Made by a program: the position numbers and the translations under genes. A model generated the notes under the pieces. The model was given only the letters and a program-made list of their open reading frames with translations, made no database searches and was not told the DNA's origin. This document shows positions 1 through 7,494 of a stretch of DNA of 64,000 bases, piece after piece (positions within the stretch are counted from its first letter, which is position 1; every line of letters begins with the position of its first letter). The stretch is from Candidatus Margulisiibacteriota bacterium (GTDB lineage: Bacteria; Margulisbacteria; WOR-1; O2-12-FULL-45-9; XYB2-FULL-48-7): assembly GCA_025453605.1 (NCBI GenBank), contig JALOPZ010000003.1, positions 1 to 64,000 of the forward strand, given 5' to 3'.

Positions 1-6
1 TCGGGA
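1..6. mobile_element. 3' end of a T-loop palindromic element (cut by window edge)
   Basis: The first six bases, TCGGGA, match the 3' terminus of the complete element at 82-166. They are followed by the same 17 bases of tRNA 3' half. I read them as the end of a further copy whose body lies outside the window. Six bases alone would not support this. The shared context of positions 1-23 with 161-183, identical over 23 bases, does. Confidence 0.5.
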
Positions 7-23
7 AAATCTCTCCGGGCGCA
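7..23 (+). pseudogene. tRNA 3' half (T-loop 3' side, T-stem, acceptor)
   Basis: AAAT (T-loop 3' part), CTCTC (T-stem 3' strand), CGGGCGC (acceptor 3' strand) and A (discriminator) read as the 3' end of a tRNA that would start GCGCCCG. Its 5' half would lie before the window. The sequence is repeated exactly at 167-183. The acceptor and T-arm resemble bacterial tRNA-Arg, but no anticodon is visible, so identity is unproven. Whether the upstream half is intact cannot be seen. Confidence 0.45.
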
Positions 24-49
24 ATCTTGCAGCGACTTAAACAAATGAT

Positions 50-183
50 CACCTCGACTGGATAGAGGGTTATGAGAGTTCTCCCGACGACATCAATATA
101 TTTGATTATGTAATGTCGGGATCCCGATGACTACATAATTATTCTATATAATAATGTCCATCGGGAAAATCTCTCCGGGCGCA
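50..183 (+). pseudogene. Degenerate tRNA (probably Arg-like) split by a palindromic element
   Basis: Positions 74-81 (GAGAG-TTC) and 167-175 (AAAT-CTCTC) form a perfect T-arm interrupted between TTC and AAAT by the element at 82-166. The acceptor 3' strand CGGGCGC and discriminator A follow. Upstream, 52-66 looks like a D-arm (CTC-GACTGGATA-GAG). It runs straight into the variable/T region, so the anticodon arm and the 5' acceptor strand appear to be lost. I therefore call it a tRNA remnant. The D-arm reading is tentative; the T-arm and acceptor reading is stronger. Confidence 0.5.
82..166 (+). mobile_element. 85-bp dimeric palindromic element in a tRNA T-loop
   Basis: The element begins TCCCGACGACATC and ends CCATCGGGA, with TCCCG/CGGGA terminal inverted repeats. 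It is a head-to-tail pair of about 40-nt hairpin units (82-121 and 122-166), each starting TCCCGA and ending TCGGGA, joined at GGGATCCC. The two halves are also complementary to each other, so the whole can fold as one long imperfect hairpin. It interrupts a tRNA T-loop exactly between TTC and AAAT. A copy in the opposite orientation lies at 17683-17764. It has no coding capacity and no obvious target duplication. It behaves like a MITE or REP-like element; the mobilising enzyme is unknown. Confidence 0.65.
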
Positions 184-192
184 TTTTTTTCT

Positions 193-221
193 TTGACCGT
201 TCGGTCGTTTTGTGATATATT
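193..221 (+). promoter_or_regulatory. Sigma-70 promoter of secD
   Basis: TTGACC (193-198), a 17-bp spacer and TATATT (216-221) make a good vegetative promoter. The predicted transcription start falls only a few bases before the ATG at 232, and no Shine-Dalgarno sequence is visible, so the secD message may be leaderless or nearly so. The promoter begins just after the tRNA remnant ends at 183. Confidence 0.65.
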
Positions 222-231
222 TTTAAACGCG

Positions 232-1566
232 ATGCGCAAGAATGTTAACCAGCTCAGATTCCTCGCCCTTCTAGCTACGGTCGGGATCTCCGTCTACATC
301 ATTGCCAATCTCCCCATTACCCTCGGGCTTGACCTGCAGGGGGGGACGCGGCTGGTCCTGGAAGGACAGGACACCGCCAAGATCAAGGTTTCCGATGACG
401 CCATGGCCGGGGTCGCCGCCGTGATCCGCAACCGGATCGACGCCCTCGGCGTGACCGAGCCGACGATCCAGCGCAAGGGGAAAGACCAGGTGATAGTGGA
501 GCTCCCCGGGATCAAAGACCCGGAGCGGGCGATCAAGGTGATCGGCGACACGGCGCTGCTCGAGTTTGTGGAGGCGGAGTGGTCGCCGGGCGATTCGCGC
601 ACCGTCTCGGCCGAAAAGATCAAAGAGTTCTACGGACCGGAAGCGCGGCTCGATTTCGTCCGGGAGATGCAGGGTGACCGGGTGGAGAGCGAAAAGCCGA
701 TCATCCTCAAGAAAACCGTCCTGACCGGTGCGGACCTCAAAGGGGCATGGCCGGGCCTGGACCAGTACGGCAATCCGGTCACCGATATCGAGTTCACCGG
801 CAAGGGGGCAGAGGTCTTTGGCGACGTTACCGCCCGGTCGGTCAACAAGCCGATCGCCATCATCTTAGATAAAAAGATCATCTCCGCGCCCAATGTCCGC
901 GAACCGATCCCGTCCGGTAAAGCGCAGATCTCCGGCAGCTTTACCGCTCAGGACGTCCAGGACCTGGTCATTAAGCTCAAGGCCGGCGCCCTGCCGATCC
1001 CGGTCAAGCTGGTCGAGACCCGGGTGGTCGGCCCGTCGCTCGGCCGCGATTCGATCGACCGGAGCAAGGTTGCCGGCGTTATCGGCTTCGTTATTATCAT
1101 CGCTTTCATGGTCCTTTATTATCGTCTCCCCGGCTTTCTGGCTGACATTGCCTTACTAATGTATGTGCCGCTGACCCTGGCCGGCCTCTGTCTCTTCCGG
1201 GCGACCTTGACCCTCCCCGGTATCGCCGGGTTCCTCCTCTCGATCGGGATGGCGGTCGATGCCAACGTCATCATCTTTGAGCGGCTCAAGGAAGAGCTCC
1301 GGCTCGGCAAGACGGTCAAAGCGTCGGTTGACGCCGCTTTCCAGCGGGCGTTCGCGGCGATCCTTGACTCCAACGTTACTACCGTGATCGGCGCGCTGAC
1401 CCTCTTCTTGGTCGGGACCGGAACGATCAAAGGTTTCGCGGTCACCCTGACGGTCGGTATCCTGGCGTCGATGTTCACCGCGCTGACCCTGACGCATATG
1501 ATGCTGAACATGATGGTCGACAGTAAGATCGTGACCAAGCCGGACTCAAAGCTGCTGTATAAATAA
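232..1566 (+). CDS. secD: Protein translocase subunit SecD
   Basis: SecD is one half of the inner-membrane SecDF complex, which uses the proton gradient to pull exported proteins through SecYEG. The 444-residue protein has an N-terminal membrane anchor, the DLQGGTRL motif near residue 34, a periplasmic region shorter than in E. coli, and a C-terminal bundle of about five membrane segments. That bundle carries the family signature GMAVDANVIIFER near residue 339. I chose the ATG at 232 because the promoter -10 box lies at 216-221; the upstream in-frame ATG at 154 falls within a tRNA remnant. secF follows after one base. yajC is not adjacent. Confidence 0.95.
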   Translation: MRKNVNQLRFLALLATVGISVYIIANLPITLGLDLQGGTRLVLEGQDTAKIKVSDDAMAGVAAVIRNRIDALGVTEPTIQRKGKDQVIVELPGIKDPERAIKVIGDTALLEFVEAEWSPGDSRTVSAEKIKEFYGPEARLDFVREMQGDRVESEKPIILKKTVLTGADLKGAWPGLDQYGNPVTDIEFTGKGAEVFGDVTARSVNKPIAIILDKKIISAPNVREPIPSGKAQISGSFTAQDVQDLVIKLKAGALPIPVKLVETRVVGPSLGRDSIDRSKVAGVIGFVIIIAFMVLYYRLPGFLADIALLMYVPLTLAGLCLFRATLTLPGIAGFLLSIGMAVDANVIIFERLKEELRLGKTVKASVDAAFQRAFAAILDSNVTTVIGALTLFLVGTGTIKGFAVTLTVGILASMFTALTLTHMMLNMMVDSKIVTKPDSKLLYK

Positions 1567-1567
1567 T

Positions 1568-2443
1568 ATGGACATAATTAAAAATTCTAAGATCTGGTTT
1601 TTGATCTCGACCACCCTGCTGGCTGGGGCGATCTTCGCTCTGGCGTTCAATACTTTTGTCCACGGCCGGCCGATGAACTTCGGCATCGATTTTACCGGCG
1701 GCACCCTGATCAACCTTCGGTTCGAACGACCGGTCAACGTCGGCCAGGTCCGGGGGGTGCTCGATGAGTTCAAGCTGGGCGAGAGCGTCATCCAGAAATC
1801 AGGCGATAACGACGTCCTGATCCGGACCGTGCCGCTGGAGGGCGAGACCCGGGCGGCGATCATGAATGGCCTGATGACCAAGGTCGGCACCGCCGAGATC
1901 CTGGAGGCCGATATCATCGGACCGTCGGTCGGCAACGAGCTGGCGCGGCAGGCGCTCTGGGCGCTGCTCCTGGCCTCGATCGGGATCATCATCTATGTCT
2001 CTTTTCGCTTCGAATTCGGTTACGCCCTGGCAGCCCTGCTGGCCCTTTACCACGACGCGATCATCACCACCGGGATCATGGCGCTCCTCTTCCGGACGAT
2101 CGATGTCACCTTTGTCGCCGCCATTCTCACGATCATGGGCTATTCGATCAACGACACGATCGTTATTTTTGACCGGATCCGCGAGAACCTGAAAAAGCCG
2201 GCCCTGGCCAAGAAAAAATTCGGCGAGCTGGTCAACATCAGCATCTGGGAGACGATGGCCCGCTCGATCAATACCGTATTGACGGTCATTGTGATCGTTC
2301 TCTGTCTGCTGCTGCTCGGCGGCGAGACGCTGCGCGAGTTCTCGCTGACCCTCTTGATCGGTTTCTCGATCGGCATGTGCTCCTCTATTTTTGTCGCCCC
2401 GCCGCTCCTTGTCGTCTGGCATAAATGGGAGTCGAAGCGCTAA
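1568..2443 (+). CDS. secF: Protein translocase subunit SecF
   Basis: SecF is the partner of SecD in proton-driven preprotein translocation. The 291-residue protein has one N-terminal membrane segment, the NFGIDFTGGT motif near residue 38, a short periplasmic domain and a five-helix C-terminal bundle with SINDTIVIFDRIREN near residue 193. Its length is normal for stand-alone SecF. It starts one base after the secD stop, so the two are translated together. Its 3' end overlaps the start of uppP by 19 bases, which puts all three in one transcript. Confidence 0.95.
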   Translation: MDIIKNSKIWFLISTTLLAGAIFALAFNTFVHGRPMNFGIDFTGGTLINLRFERPVNVGQVRGVLDEFKLGESVIQKSGDNDVLIRTVPLEGETRAAIMNGLMTKVGTAEILEADIIGPSVGNELARQALWALLLASIGIIIYVSFRFEFGYALAALLALYHDAIITTGIMALLFRTIDVTFVAAILTIMGYSINDTIVIFDRIRENLKKPALAKKKFGELVNISIWETMARSINTVLTVIVIVLCLLLLGGETLREFSLTLLIGFSIGMCSSIFVAPPLLVVWHKWESKR

Positions 2444-3213
2444 AGTACGCCCTGCTGGGGATAGTGCAGGGGTTGACGGAATTCCTCCCGATCTCCTCGC
2501 AGGGTCACTTACTGCTTGTTTATCGTCTCTTCGGTCTGACCGAGAACATCGCTTTCGACACCGTTGTCCATCTGGCGACAGCGTTAGCGGCGGCACTCTA
2601 TTTCTGGCGTGATCTGGTCGAACTGCTGACTGTCCGCCGGCGGCTCCTCTGGCTGGTTCTGCTGGCGACAGTGATCACCGGCGTTCTGGGGGTCGGCTTT
2701 AAAGACTTCTTTGAGGCGTTATTTGCCGATTTTCGCTATGTTGGGCCGTTCTTTATGGTAACGGGGGGAGTTATTCTGCTGGGGGAATTTTTAGGGTCAA
2801 GGGTCAAGGGTCAAGGGTCAAGAAGAGAGGACAAAATGAACTGGCGGGACGCGTGTTTGATCGGGCTGGCGCAGGGGGCGGCGATCATTCCGTCCCTCTC
2901 CCGGTCGGCCATGACGATCTCGGCCGGTCTGGCGTGCGGTTTGGAGCGGAAACTGGCTGCCCGCTTCGCTTTTATTATCGCTATCCCGGCGATCGCCGGG
3001 GCAGGGCTACTGCAAAGTAAGGCGATCCTGAAAGCGGGGACGACCGGGATCGGCCTGTTCCCCTTGCTCCTTGGTTTTCTGGCCGCTTTGGTCTCCGGCT
3101 GGCTGGCGATCAAATTTTTAATGGGGGTGATCGAGCGCGTCAGCCTGCGCGGGTTTGCCTATTATTGTGTGGCCATTGGGCTGGTTGTGACTGTTTGGGC
3201 TTTATACTATTGA
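2425..3213 (+). CDS. uppP: Undecaprenyl-diphosphatase UppP (BacA)
   Basis: UppP is an integral membrane phosphatase that recycles undecaprenyl pyrophosphate to the carrier lipid used for peptidoglycan and surface glycans. The 262-residue protein shows the two family motifs: GLTEFLPISSQGHL near the N-terminus, with its catalytic Glu, and PSLSRSAMTISAG in the middle, with its Arg. The loop between the halves is encoded by four perfect GGGTCAA heptamers (2794-2821), an in-frame repeat insertion not expected in this family. The start overlaps secF by 19 bases. The stop codon lies within the -35 box of the next gene. Confidence 0.94.
   Translation: MGVEALKYALLGIVQGLTEFLPISSQGHLLLVYRLFGLTENIAFDTVVHLATALAAALYFWRDLVELLTVRRRLLWLVLLATVITGVLGVGFKDFFEALFADFRYVGPFFMVTGGVILLGEFLGSRVKGQGSRREDKMNWRDACLIGLAQGAAIIPSLSRSAMTISAGLACGLERKLAARFAFIIAIPAIAGAGLLQSKAILKAGTTGIGLFPLLLGFLAALVSGWLAIKFLMGVIERVSLRGFAYYCVAIGLVVTVWALYY
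2794..2821 (+). repeat. Heptamer tandem repeat (GGGTCAA)x4 inside uppP
   Basis: Four perfect tandem copies of GGGTCAA are followed by GAAGAGAGG. They lie in frame inside uppP and code for a Ser/Arg/Lys/Gly-rich loop. The same unit with the same GAAGAG trailer occurs in atpG (48455-48482), with degenerate copies in gltB (54936-54960). Confidence 0.85.
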
Positions 3214-3238
3214 CAACCGTCCGGGGGTAATCTAAAAT
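3210..3238 (+). promoter_or_regulatory. Sigma-70 promoter of the vWA lipoprotein gene
   Basis: TTGACA (3210-3215), 17 bp, TAAAAT (3233-3238). The -35 overlaps the uppP stop codon. A strong Shine-Dalgarno (AGGAGGT at 3254-3260) precedes the ATG at 3265. Confidence 0.75.
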
Positions 3239-3264
3239 TGCTCATTCTCTCTAGGAGGTAAGGT

Positions 3265-4503
3265 ATGTCTAAAAAGGTCTGGTCCGGTCTCATTGGTTTG
3301 GCTTGTCTGGCGCTGGTCGTTGTCCCCATGTTCGGTTGCACGGTCACGTCGAGCACGTTGAAGGCGACGATCGATTCGGTCACAACGATCGGGACCTCGG
3401 AAGCGACCCTGAGCGGCTCGGTCAAGTATTCCGGCGGCACGGTTGATATTAATCTGAACGCTGTCGTGATCGGGACCGGTGACGCCGTTTCCATTACTAC
3501 CACCAACTCCCGGATCAAGGTCGGCACGGACCCCACCACCATTACCGCCGGCACACCGGTAACAGTTACGCTGCCGTCTGATTCCAAGCCGGTCGATATC
3601 GCTTTTATCCTTGATAATACCGGCAGCATGGGGGGCGCGATCACCGGTTCCAAGAACAGCATCCTCGCTTTTGCCCAATCGCTGGAAGCGGCCGGGATCA
3701 ATGCCCAGTTCGGCCTGGTCACTTACGGTGACAGCCCCAAGCATCCGACCCCGCCCGGCGTGATCACCGACGAGGGTACGCCGAGCTACACTGACGCTTA
3801 TGCGACCCGCGAAGTTGCCCAGCTCGGGACCGCGGCCGCTCTGCAGACGGTGTTAGGGACGGTCATCGCCGATGGCGGCGGTGACGGGACGGAGAACCCG
3901 CTTGACGCGATCATGTGGGGCTACAATCACTTTGCCTGGCGCGATGGAGCGCAAAAAGTCTTTATTGTGATCACCGATATCGACGGCCACTCGACGATCG
4001 ACGGCACCTTGCCCAGCACCAGCGGCGGTAACCGCTGCACCACCAGCGCCGAGGCGGTGCTGGCGGCTTTGAGCGGTAAGGCGGTTATCCACGCGGTCAG
4101 CCCGGACTACACTTACAGTCTTGGCCGGATAGTCGATGTTCGCCGCCTGGCGGATGGTCTGGGCGAAGGCCGGATCACAGCCGAAGCCGGGACCGGCGGT
4201 AAATGGATCGAGTTCAACTCCTCCGGTTTTGATCTGTCGACGCTGGGGATCTCCAACATCCTGGCCAAGAGCGCGACACTCCGCTTCAGCTACAGCTTCT
4301 CCTCCGGGACCTACTATGTCCTGGTCGAGATCGATACCAACGGTGACGGCATTTACGACAGCAACATGCTGATCAAGCTGACCGTTGCCTCCGGTTCATC
4401 GGTCGCCATGGCGACCTTCGGCCCGCAGCCGAAGGCGACCGCGGCCAAGGTTGGCGCCGTTGCCAAACCGGCCGGGGTCTACGTGCCGAGGCCGAACAAC
4501 TGA
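3265..4503 (+). CDS. Lipoprotein with von Willebrand factor A domain
   Basis: The protein has 412 residues. A signal peptide ends in a lipobox (PMFGC), so it should be lipid-anchored outside the inner membrane. A beta-rich N-terminal region is followed at about 110-320 by a von Willebrand A domain, with the metal-site motif DNTGSMGG near residue 116 in place of the classic DxSxS. A small C-terminal region follows. vWA domains bind protein ligands through a metal ion; no ligand can be inferred here. It appears monocistronic, with its own promoter and a terminator after the stop. Confidence 0.8.
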   Translation: MSKKVWSGLIGLACLALVVVPMFGCTVTSSTLKATIDSVTTIGTSEATLSGSVKYSGGTVDINLNAVVIGTGDAVSITTTNSRIKVGTDPTTITAGTPVTVTLPSDSKPVDIAFILDNTGSMGGAITGSKNSILAFAQSLEAAGINAQFGLVTYGDSPKHPTPPGVITDEGTPSYTDAYATREVAQLGTAAALQTVLGTVIADGGGDGTENPLDAIMWGYNHFAWRDGAQKVFIVITDIDGHSTIDGTLPSTSGGNRCTTSAEAVLAALSGKAVIHAVSPDYTYSLGRIVDVRRLADGLGEGRITAEAGTGGKWIEFNSSGFDLSTLGISNILAKSATLRFSYSFSSGTYYVLVEIDTNGDGIYDSNMLIKLTVASGSSVAMATFGPQPKATAAKVGAVAKPAGVYVPRPNN

Positions 4504-4522
4504 CCGGTTAGATAGTCTTAAG

Positions 4523-4560
4523 CGAAAAACCCCGGGGGAAACCCCGGGGTTTTCGTTTTT
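4523..4560 (+). terminator. Intrinsic terminator after the vWA gene
   Basis: CGAAAAACCCCGGGG, a GAAA loop and CCCCGGGGTTTTCG form a long GC-rich hairpin, followed by TTTTT. It ends transcription of the vWA gene just before the ftsK promoter. Confidence 0.9.
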
Positions 4561-4570
4561 TACGGGGTTA

Positions 4571-4579
4571 TGTTATAAT
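4571..4579 (+). promoter_or_regulatory. Extended -10 promoter of ftsK
   Basis: TGTTATAAT is an extended -10 box (TGnTATAAT). It ends eight bases before the ftsK ATG. There is no clear -35 and no Shine-Dalgarno, so the message is predicted to be leaderless. Confidence 0.65.
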
Positions 4580-4587
4580 CAACAGCG

Positions 4588-6822
4588 ATGCCGCCGAAAA
4601 AGAGTAAAAGCGCCCCGAAAAAACCGGCCGCCCGCGAGCCGCGACTCCCCTCCCGTTTTAAACAAGATATCGTCGCTATTCTTCTGATCGCCGTGGCGAT
4701 CTTTATCTTCCTGGCCAATCTCTCGTCCTCCACCGGCCTGTTAGGGCTGTTCATCATCAAGAAAGCCCTCCGCTCGGCCATCGGGGTCGGGATCTACCTG
4801 ATGCCGGCCTTTATCGCTCTCTACGGGGTGATCATGCTCCTCCGGCACGAGGTCAAGGAGCTGACTGTTCGCCTAACCGGTCTCCTCGTCATGTTCCTCG
4901 TCTTTATCTCCATCGCCCAGTTCGCTGCGCCGCAATATTTTGACCGGATCACGACCCACGAGCTGGCGAAAGGGGGCGGGGGAGTGATCGGCTATGCCGT
5001 CGCCTTTTCCCTGGAAAAGACGATCGGCCTGGCCGGGGCTTACGTTTTTCTCTCCGCTCTGGCGCTGATCGCCGCTCTTTTGATGTTCAACGTCACCGTC
5101 CAGTCACTGATCGACTGGTTTTACGGTCTGCTCCATTTTGACCGGACCGAGCCGGTTGAGTCGCCCAAGAAAGCGGCGGCCAAGGAGCTGGCGATCAAGA
5201 ACGTTAAGCCGGTCGCGCAGGAGGTTATTCCGGCCCCCCCCATTGAACCGGATAAACCAAAACCGATCGTTGAGGTCGTTCTGCCGAAAACTCCGGCTGA
5301 GCCTGTCCGAAAAGCGGAGGCGAAGGCCAAGGCTGAGGGTGATGGGCCGGTTGACGCGCGATACGAAGATTATGTCCTCCCTTCGCTCGATCTGCTGGAA
5401 GATTCGACCGCCAAGGAGCGGGCGGCGGCGGAAAAATCGAAGGCGCTGACCCAGGAGCGGGCCAAGCTGCTGGAACAGGCGCTGCGTAACTTCGGCATCG
5501 CGGCGACCGTGGTCGCTATCTACCAGGGGCCGGCGGTAACGCGCTACGAGCTCCAGCCCGAGCCGGGGGTCAAGGTCAGCCGGATCAACAGCCTGGCCGA
5601 CGATATCGCCCTGGCGATGGCCGCCCAGGGGATCCGGATCGAAGCGCCCGTGCCGGGGAAGTCGGTGATCGGGATCGAAGTACCGAACCAGACCGTCACC
5701 CCGGTCCGCCTTAAAGAGATCATCAACACCAACGAATTTATGCATCACGCTTCCAAGCTTGTTTTCGGCCTCGGCAAAGACCTTTCCGGCCACCCGATCT
5801 ACGGCGATATCGGTAAAATGCCCCACTTGCTGATCGCCGGGACGACCGGCTCCGGCAAATCGGTCTGCATCAATTCGATCATTACCAGCGTCCTGATGCG
5901 GGCGCGGCCTGATGAGGTCAAAATGCTGATGATCGACCCGAAGATGGTCGAACTTTCGATCTACGACGGGATCGCCCACCTGCTCGCCCCGGTCGTGACC
6001 GACGCCGGCAAAGCGGCGATCATGCTCAAGGAATGGGTGATCAAGGAGATGGAGCGGCGCTATAAGCTCTTTCACGCTGTCGGCGCCCGGCACCTCGATG
6101 CTTATAATGAAAAGATCAAGGATGAGCCCAAGCTGCCGTATATCATGGTGATCGTCGACGAGCTGGCCGACCTGATGATGGTCGCCGCCAAGCATGTCGA
6201 GCCGGCGATCTGCCGGATCGCCCAGATGTCACGCGCCACCGGCATTCACCTCGTAATCGCCACCCAGCGACCGTCGGTCGACGTTATCACCGGCTTGATC
6301 AAGGCGAATATCCCGTCGCGGATCGCCTTTGCCGTCGCCACGCAGATCGACTCGCGCGTTATCCTCGACGCTTCCGGCGCGGAGGTCCTGCTCGGCCGGG
6401 GAGACATGCTCTATAACCCGATCGGGGCGATGAAGCCGACCCGCGCCCAGGGGTCGTTCGTCACCGACAAGGAAACCGAAAAGATCATCAAACACGTTAA
6501 GGCGCAGGCTGAGCCGGAATACCTGGAAGAGATCATCGGGATCAAAGCGATCGATTTTGGCAAAGAGAATGCCGACGGAGAGAGAGAGACCGGGGGAGGG
6601 AAGGACGCCCTGTTTGCCGACGTCGCCCAGTTGATCATCGAGAGCGGCCAGGCGTCGACCTCGTACGTGCAGCGGAAATTCCGGATCGGCTACAATCGCG
6701 CCGCCCGGCTGATGGACGAGATGGAGCAGGCGGGGCTCGTCAGCGCACCGGAAGGTGACCTCAAGGTCCGCCGCATTACCGCGACCAGGGAAATACTTAA
6801 AACGCTGGGGATCGGAGCGTAG
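4588..6822 (+). CDS. ftsK: DNA translocase FtsK/SpoIIIE
   Basis: FtsK is a septal ATP-driven DNA pump that clears chromosome ends during division. In the 744-residue protein, about four membrane segments occupy residues 28-190. A variable Pro/Ala/Lys-rich linker runs to about 260. The RecA-like motor follows, with Walker A GTTGSGKS near 417 and a DELADLMM Walker B region near 525. The C-terminal winged-helix gamma domain (about 675-744) normally reads KOPS-type DNA polarity signals. The linker is much shorter than in E. coli FtsK and closer to SpoIIIE. It appears monocistronic and converges on the next gene. Confidence 0.95.
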   Translation: MPPKKSKSAPKKPAAREPRLPSRFKQDIVAILLIAVAIFIFLANLSSSTGLLGLFIIKKALRSAIGVGIYLMPAFIALYGVIMLLRHEVKELTVRLTGLLVMFLVFISIAQFAAPQYFDRITTHELAKGGGGVIGYAVAFSLEKTIGLAGAYVFLSALALIAALLMFNVTVQSLIDWFYGLLHFDRTEPVESPKKAAAKELAIKNVKPVAQEVIPAPPIEPDKPKPIVEVVLPKTPAEPVRKAEAKAKAEGDGPVDARYEDYVLPSLDLLEDSTAKERAAAEKSKALTQERAKLLEQALRNFGIAATVVAIYQGPAVTRYELQPEPGVKVSRINSLADDIALAMAAQGIRIEAPVPGKSVIGIEVPNQTVTPVRLKEIINTNEFMHHASKLVFGLGKDLSGHPIYGDIGKMPHLLIAGTTGSGKSVCINSIITSVLMRARPDEVKMLMIDPKMVELSIYDGIAHLLAPVVTDAGKAAIMLKEWVIKEMERRYKLFHAVGARHLDAYNEKIKDEPKLPYIMVIVDELADLMMVAAKHVEPAICRIAQMSRATGIHLVIATQRPSVDVITGLIKANIPSRIAFAVATQIDSRVILDASGAEVLLGRGDMLYNPIGAMKPTRAQGSFVTDKETEKIIKHVKAQAEPEYLEEIIGIKAIDFGKENADGERETGGGKDALFADVAQLIIESGQASTSYVQRKFRIGYNRAARLMDEMEQAGLVSAPEGDLKVRRITATREILKTLGIGA

Positions 6823-6826
6823 GCTT

Positions 6827-7450
6827 TTAGCGGATCAGATCGAGCTGCCGCATGGCGTAAAAAGTTTCGCCGGGTTTCATGACCAGTACCCCTAATTTCT
6901 CCAGGACCGCCAGCTTTTCTCTGACCGGCCGTTCGGCGAACCGATCGAAATCTCCCTGGTCCAGATCAAGCGTATTGAGCTTTCCGACGGCGCAGGCCCG
7001 GGCGATCTGGTCGCGGCCGAGGTTGCGTAATTTGACTTCCAGCACTTTCTCTTTTATCTCGACCGCCTTGGTCCCGAGCAGATGGACAGTATCGGTAAAG
7101 AAGGTCGGATGCAGGCAGTTGGCATAGAGATAGTTGCTCAGTTTTCCCCGCTGGTTGATACTTAATCTGGATAAGCTCTGTCCTTCGTTCAGTCCGCGTC
7201 TACTCAGTATCGCCAGATCGGCCGGCTGGACCAATAAACTATCACCCAGTCTGACCAGCGGTGCCAGACCGTAATCACCGATCAAACGGAGGCCGAGCAG
7301 CAGTTTTGGCCCGTGCCCGGCCAGTAACTGCTGGTACCGGTCGACCGGCAGCTCGGGCGCTCCCGGAAAAAAGTTCTTCCCCGGCCGGACCACGGTCTGG
7401 CGCTGGGTCACTCCGTACCAATGAATGTTCGGGTTGATCCTGGTTGGCAT
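6827..7450 (-). CDS. Conserved-looking protein of unknown function
   Basis: I do not recognise this 207-residue protein. It has no signal peptide or membrane segment, and it has a basic, Leu-rich composition. The central part (about 90-150) reads as mixed alpha/beta with the stretch EIKEKVLEVKLRNLGRDQI. The last 40 residues (REKLAVLEKLGVLVMKPGETF) resemble a winged-helix element, as seen in transcription or nucleic-acid-binding proteins. I chose the ATG at 7450; an upstream in-frame ATG would overlap the divergent btuF promoter. It ends four bases from the convergent ftsK stop. Confidence 0.6.
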   Translation of the reverse strand: MPTRINPNIHWYGVTQRQTVVRPGKNFFPGAPELPVDRYQQLLAGHGPKLLLGLRLIGDYGLAPLVRLGDSLLVQPADLAILSRRGLNEGQSLSRLSINQRGKLSNYLYANCLHPTFFTDTVHLLGTKAVEIKEKVLEVKLRNLGRDQIARACAVGKLNTLDLDQGDFDRFAERPVREKLAVLEKLGVLVMKPGETFYAMRQLDLIR

Positions 7451-7478
7451 TGTCGGATATTTATCCGTGAAAATAGGG

Positions 7479-7484
7479 TATAAT
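7479..7484 (+). promoter_or_regulatory. -10 box of the BtuFCD-type operon
   Basis: TATAAT lies eleven bases before the ATG at 7495, with AAGGA just upstream of the start codon. No cobalamin riboswitch can fit, because the intergenic space to the divergent gene is only 44 bases. Confidence 0.55.
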
Positions 7485-7494
7485 TTCAAGGAAA

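Noticed and set aside
5104-6195. 363-codon minus-strand frame inside ftsK
   Set aside because: It lies entirely within the conserved ftsK motor region; no independent coding evidence.
7451-7494. Cobalamin riboswitch before the BtuF-like gene
   Set aside because: The intergenic space is only 44 bases, too short for the B12-box structure.
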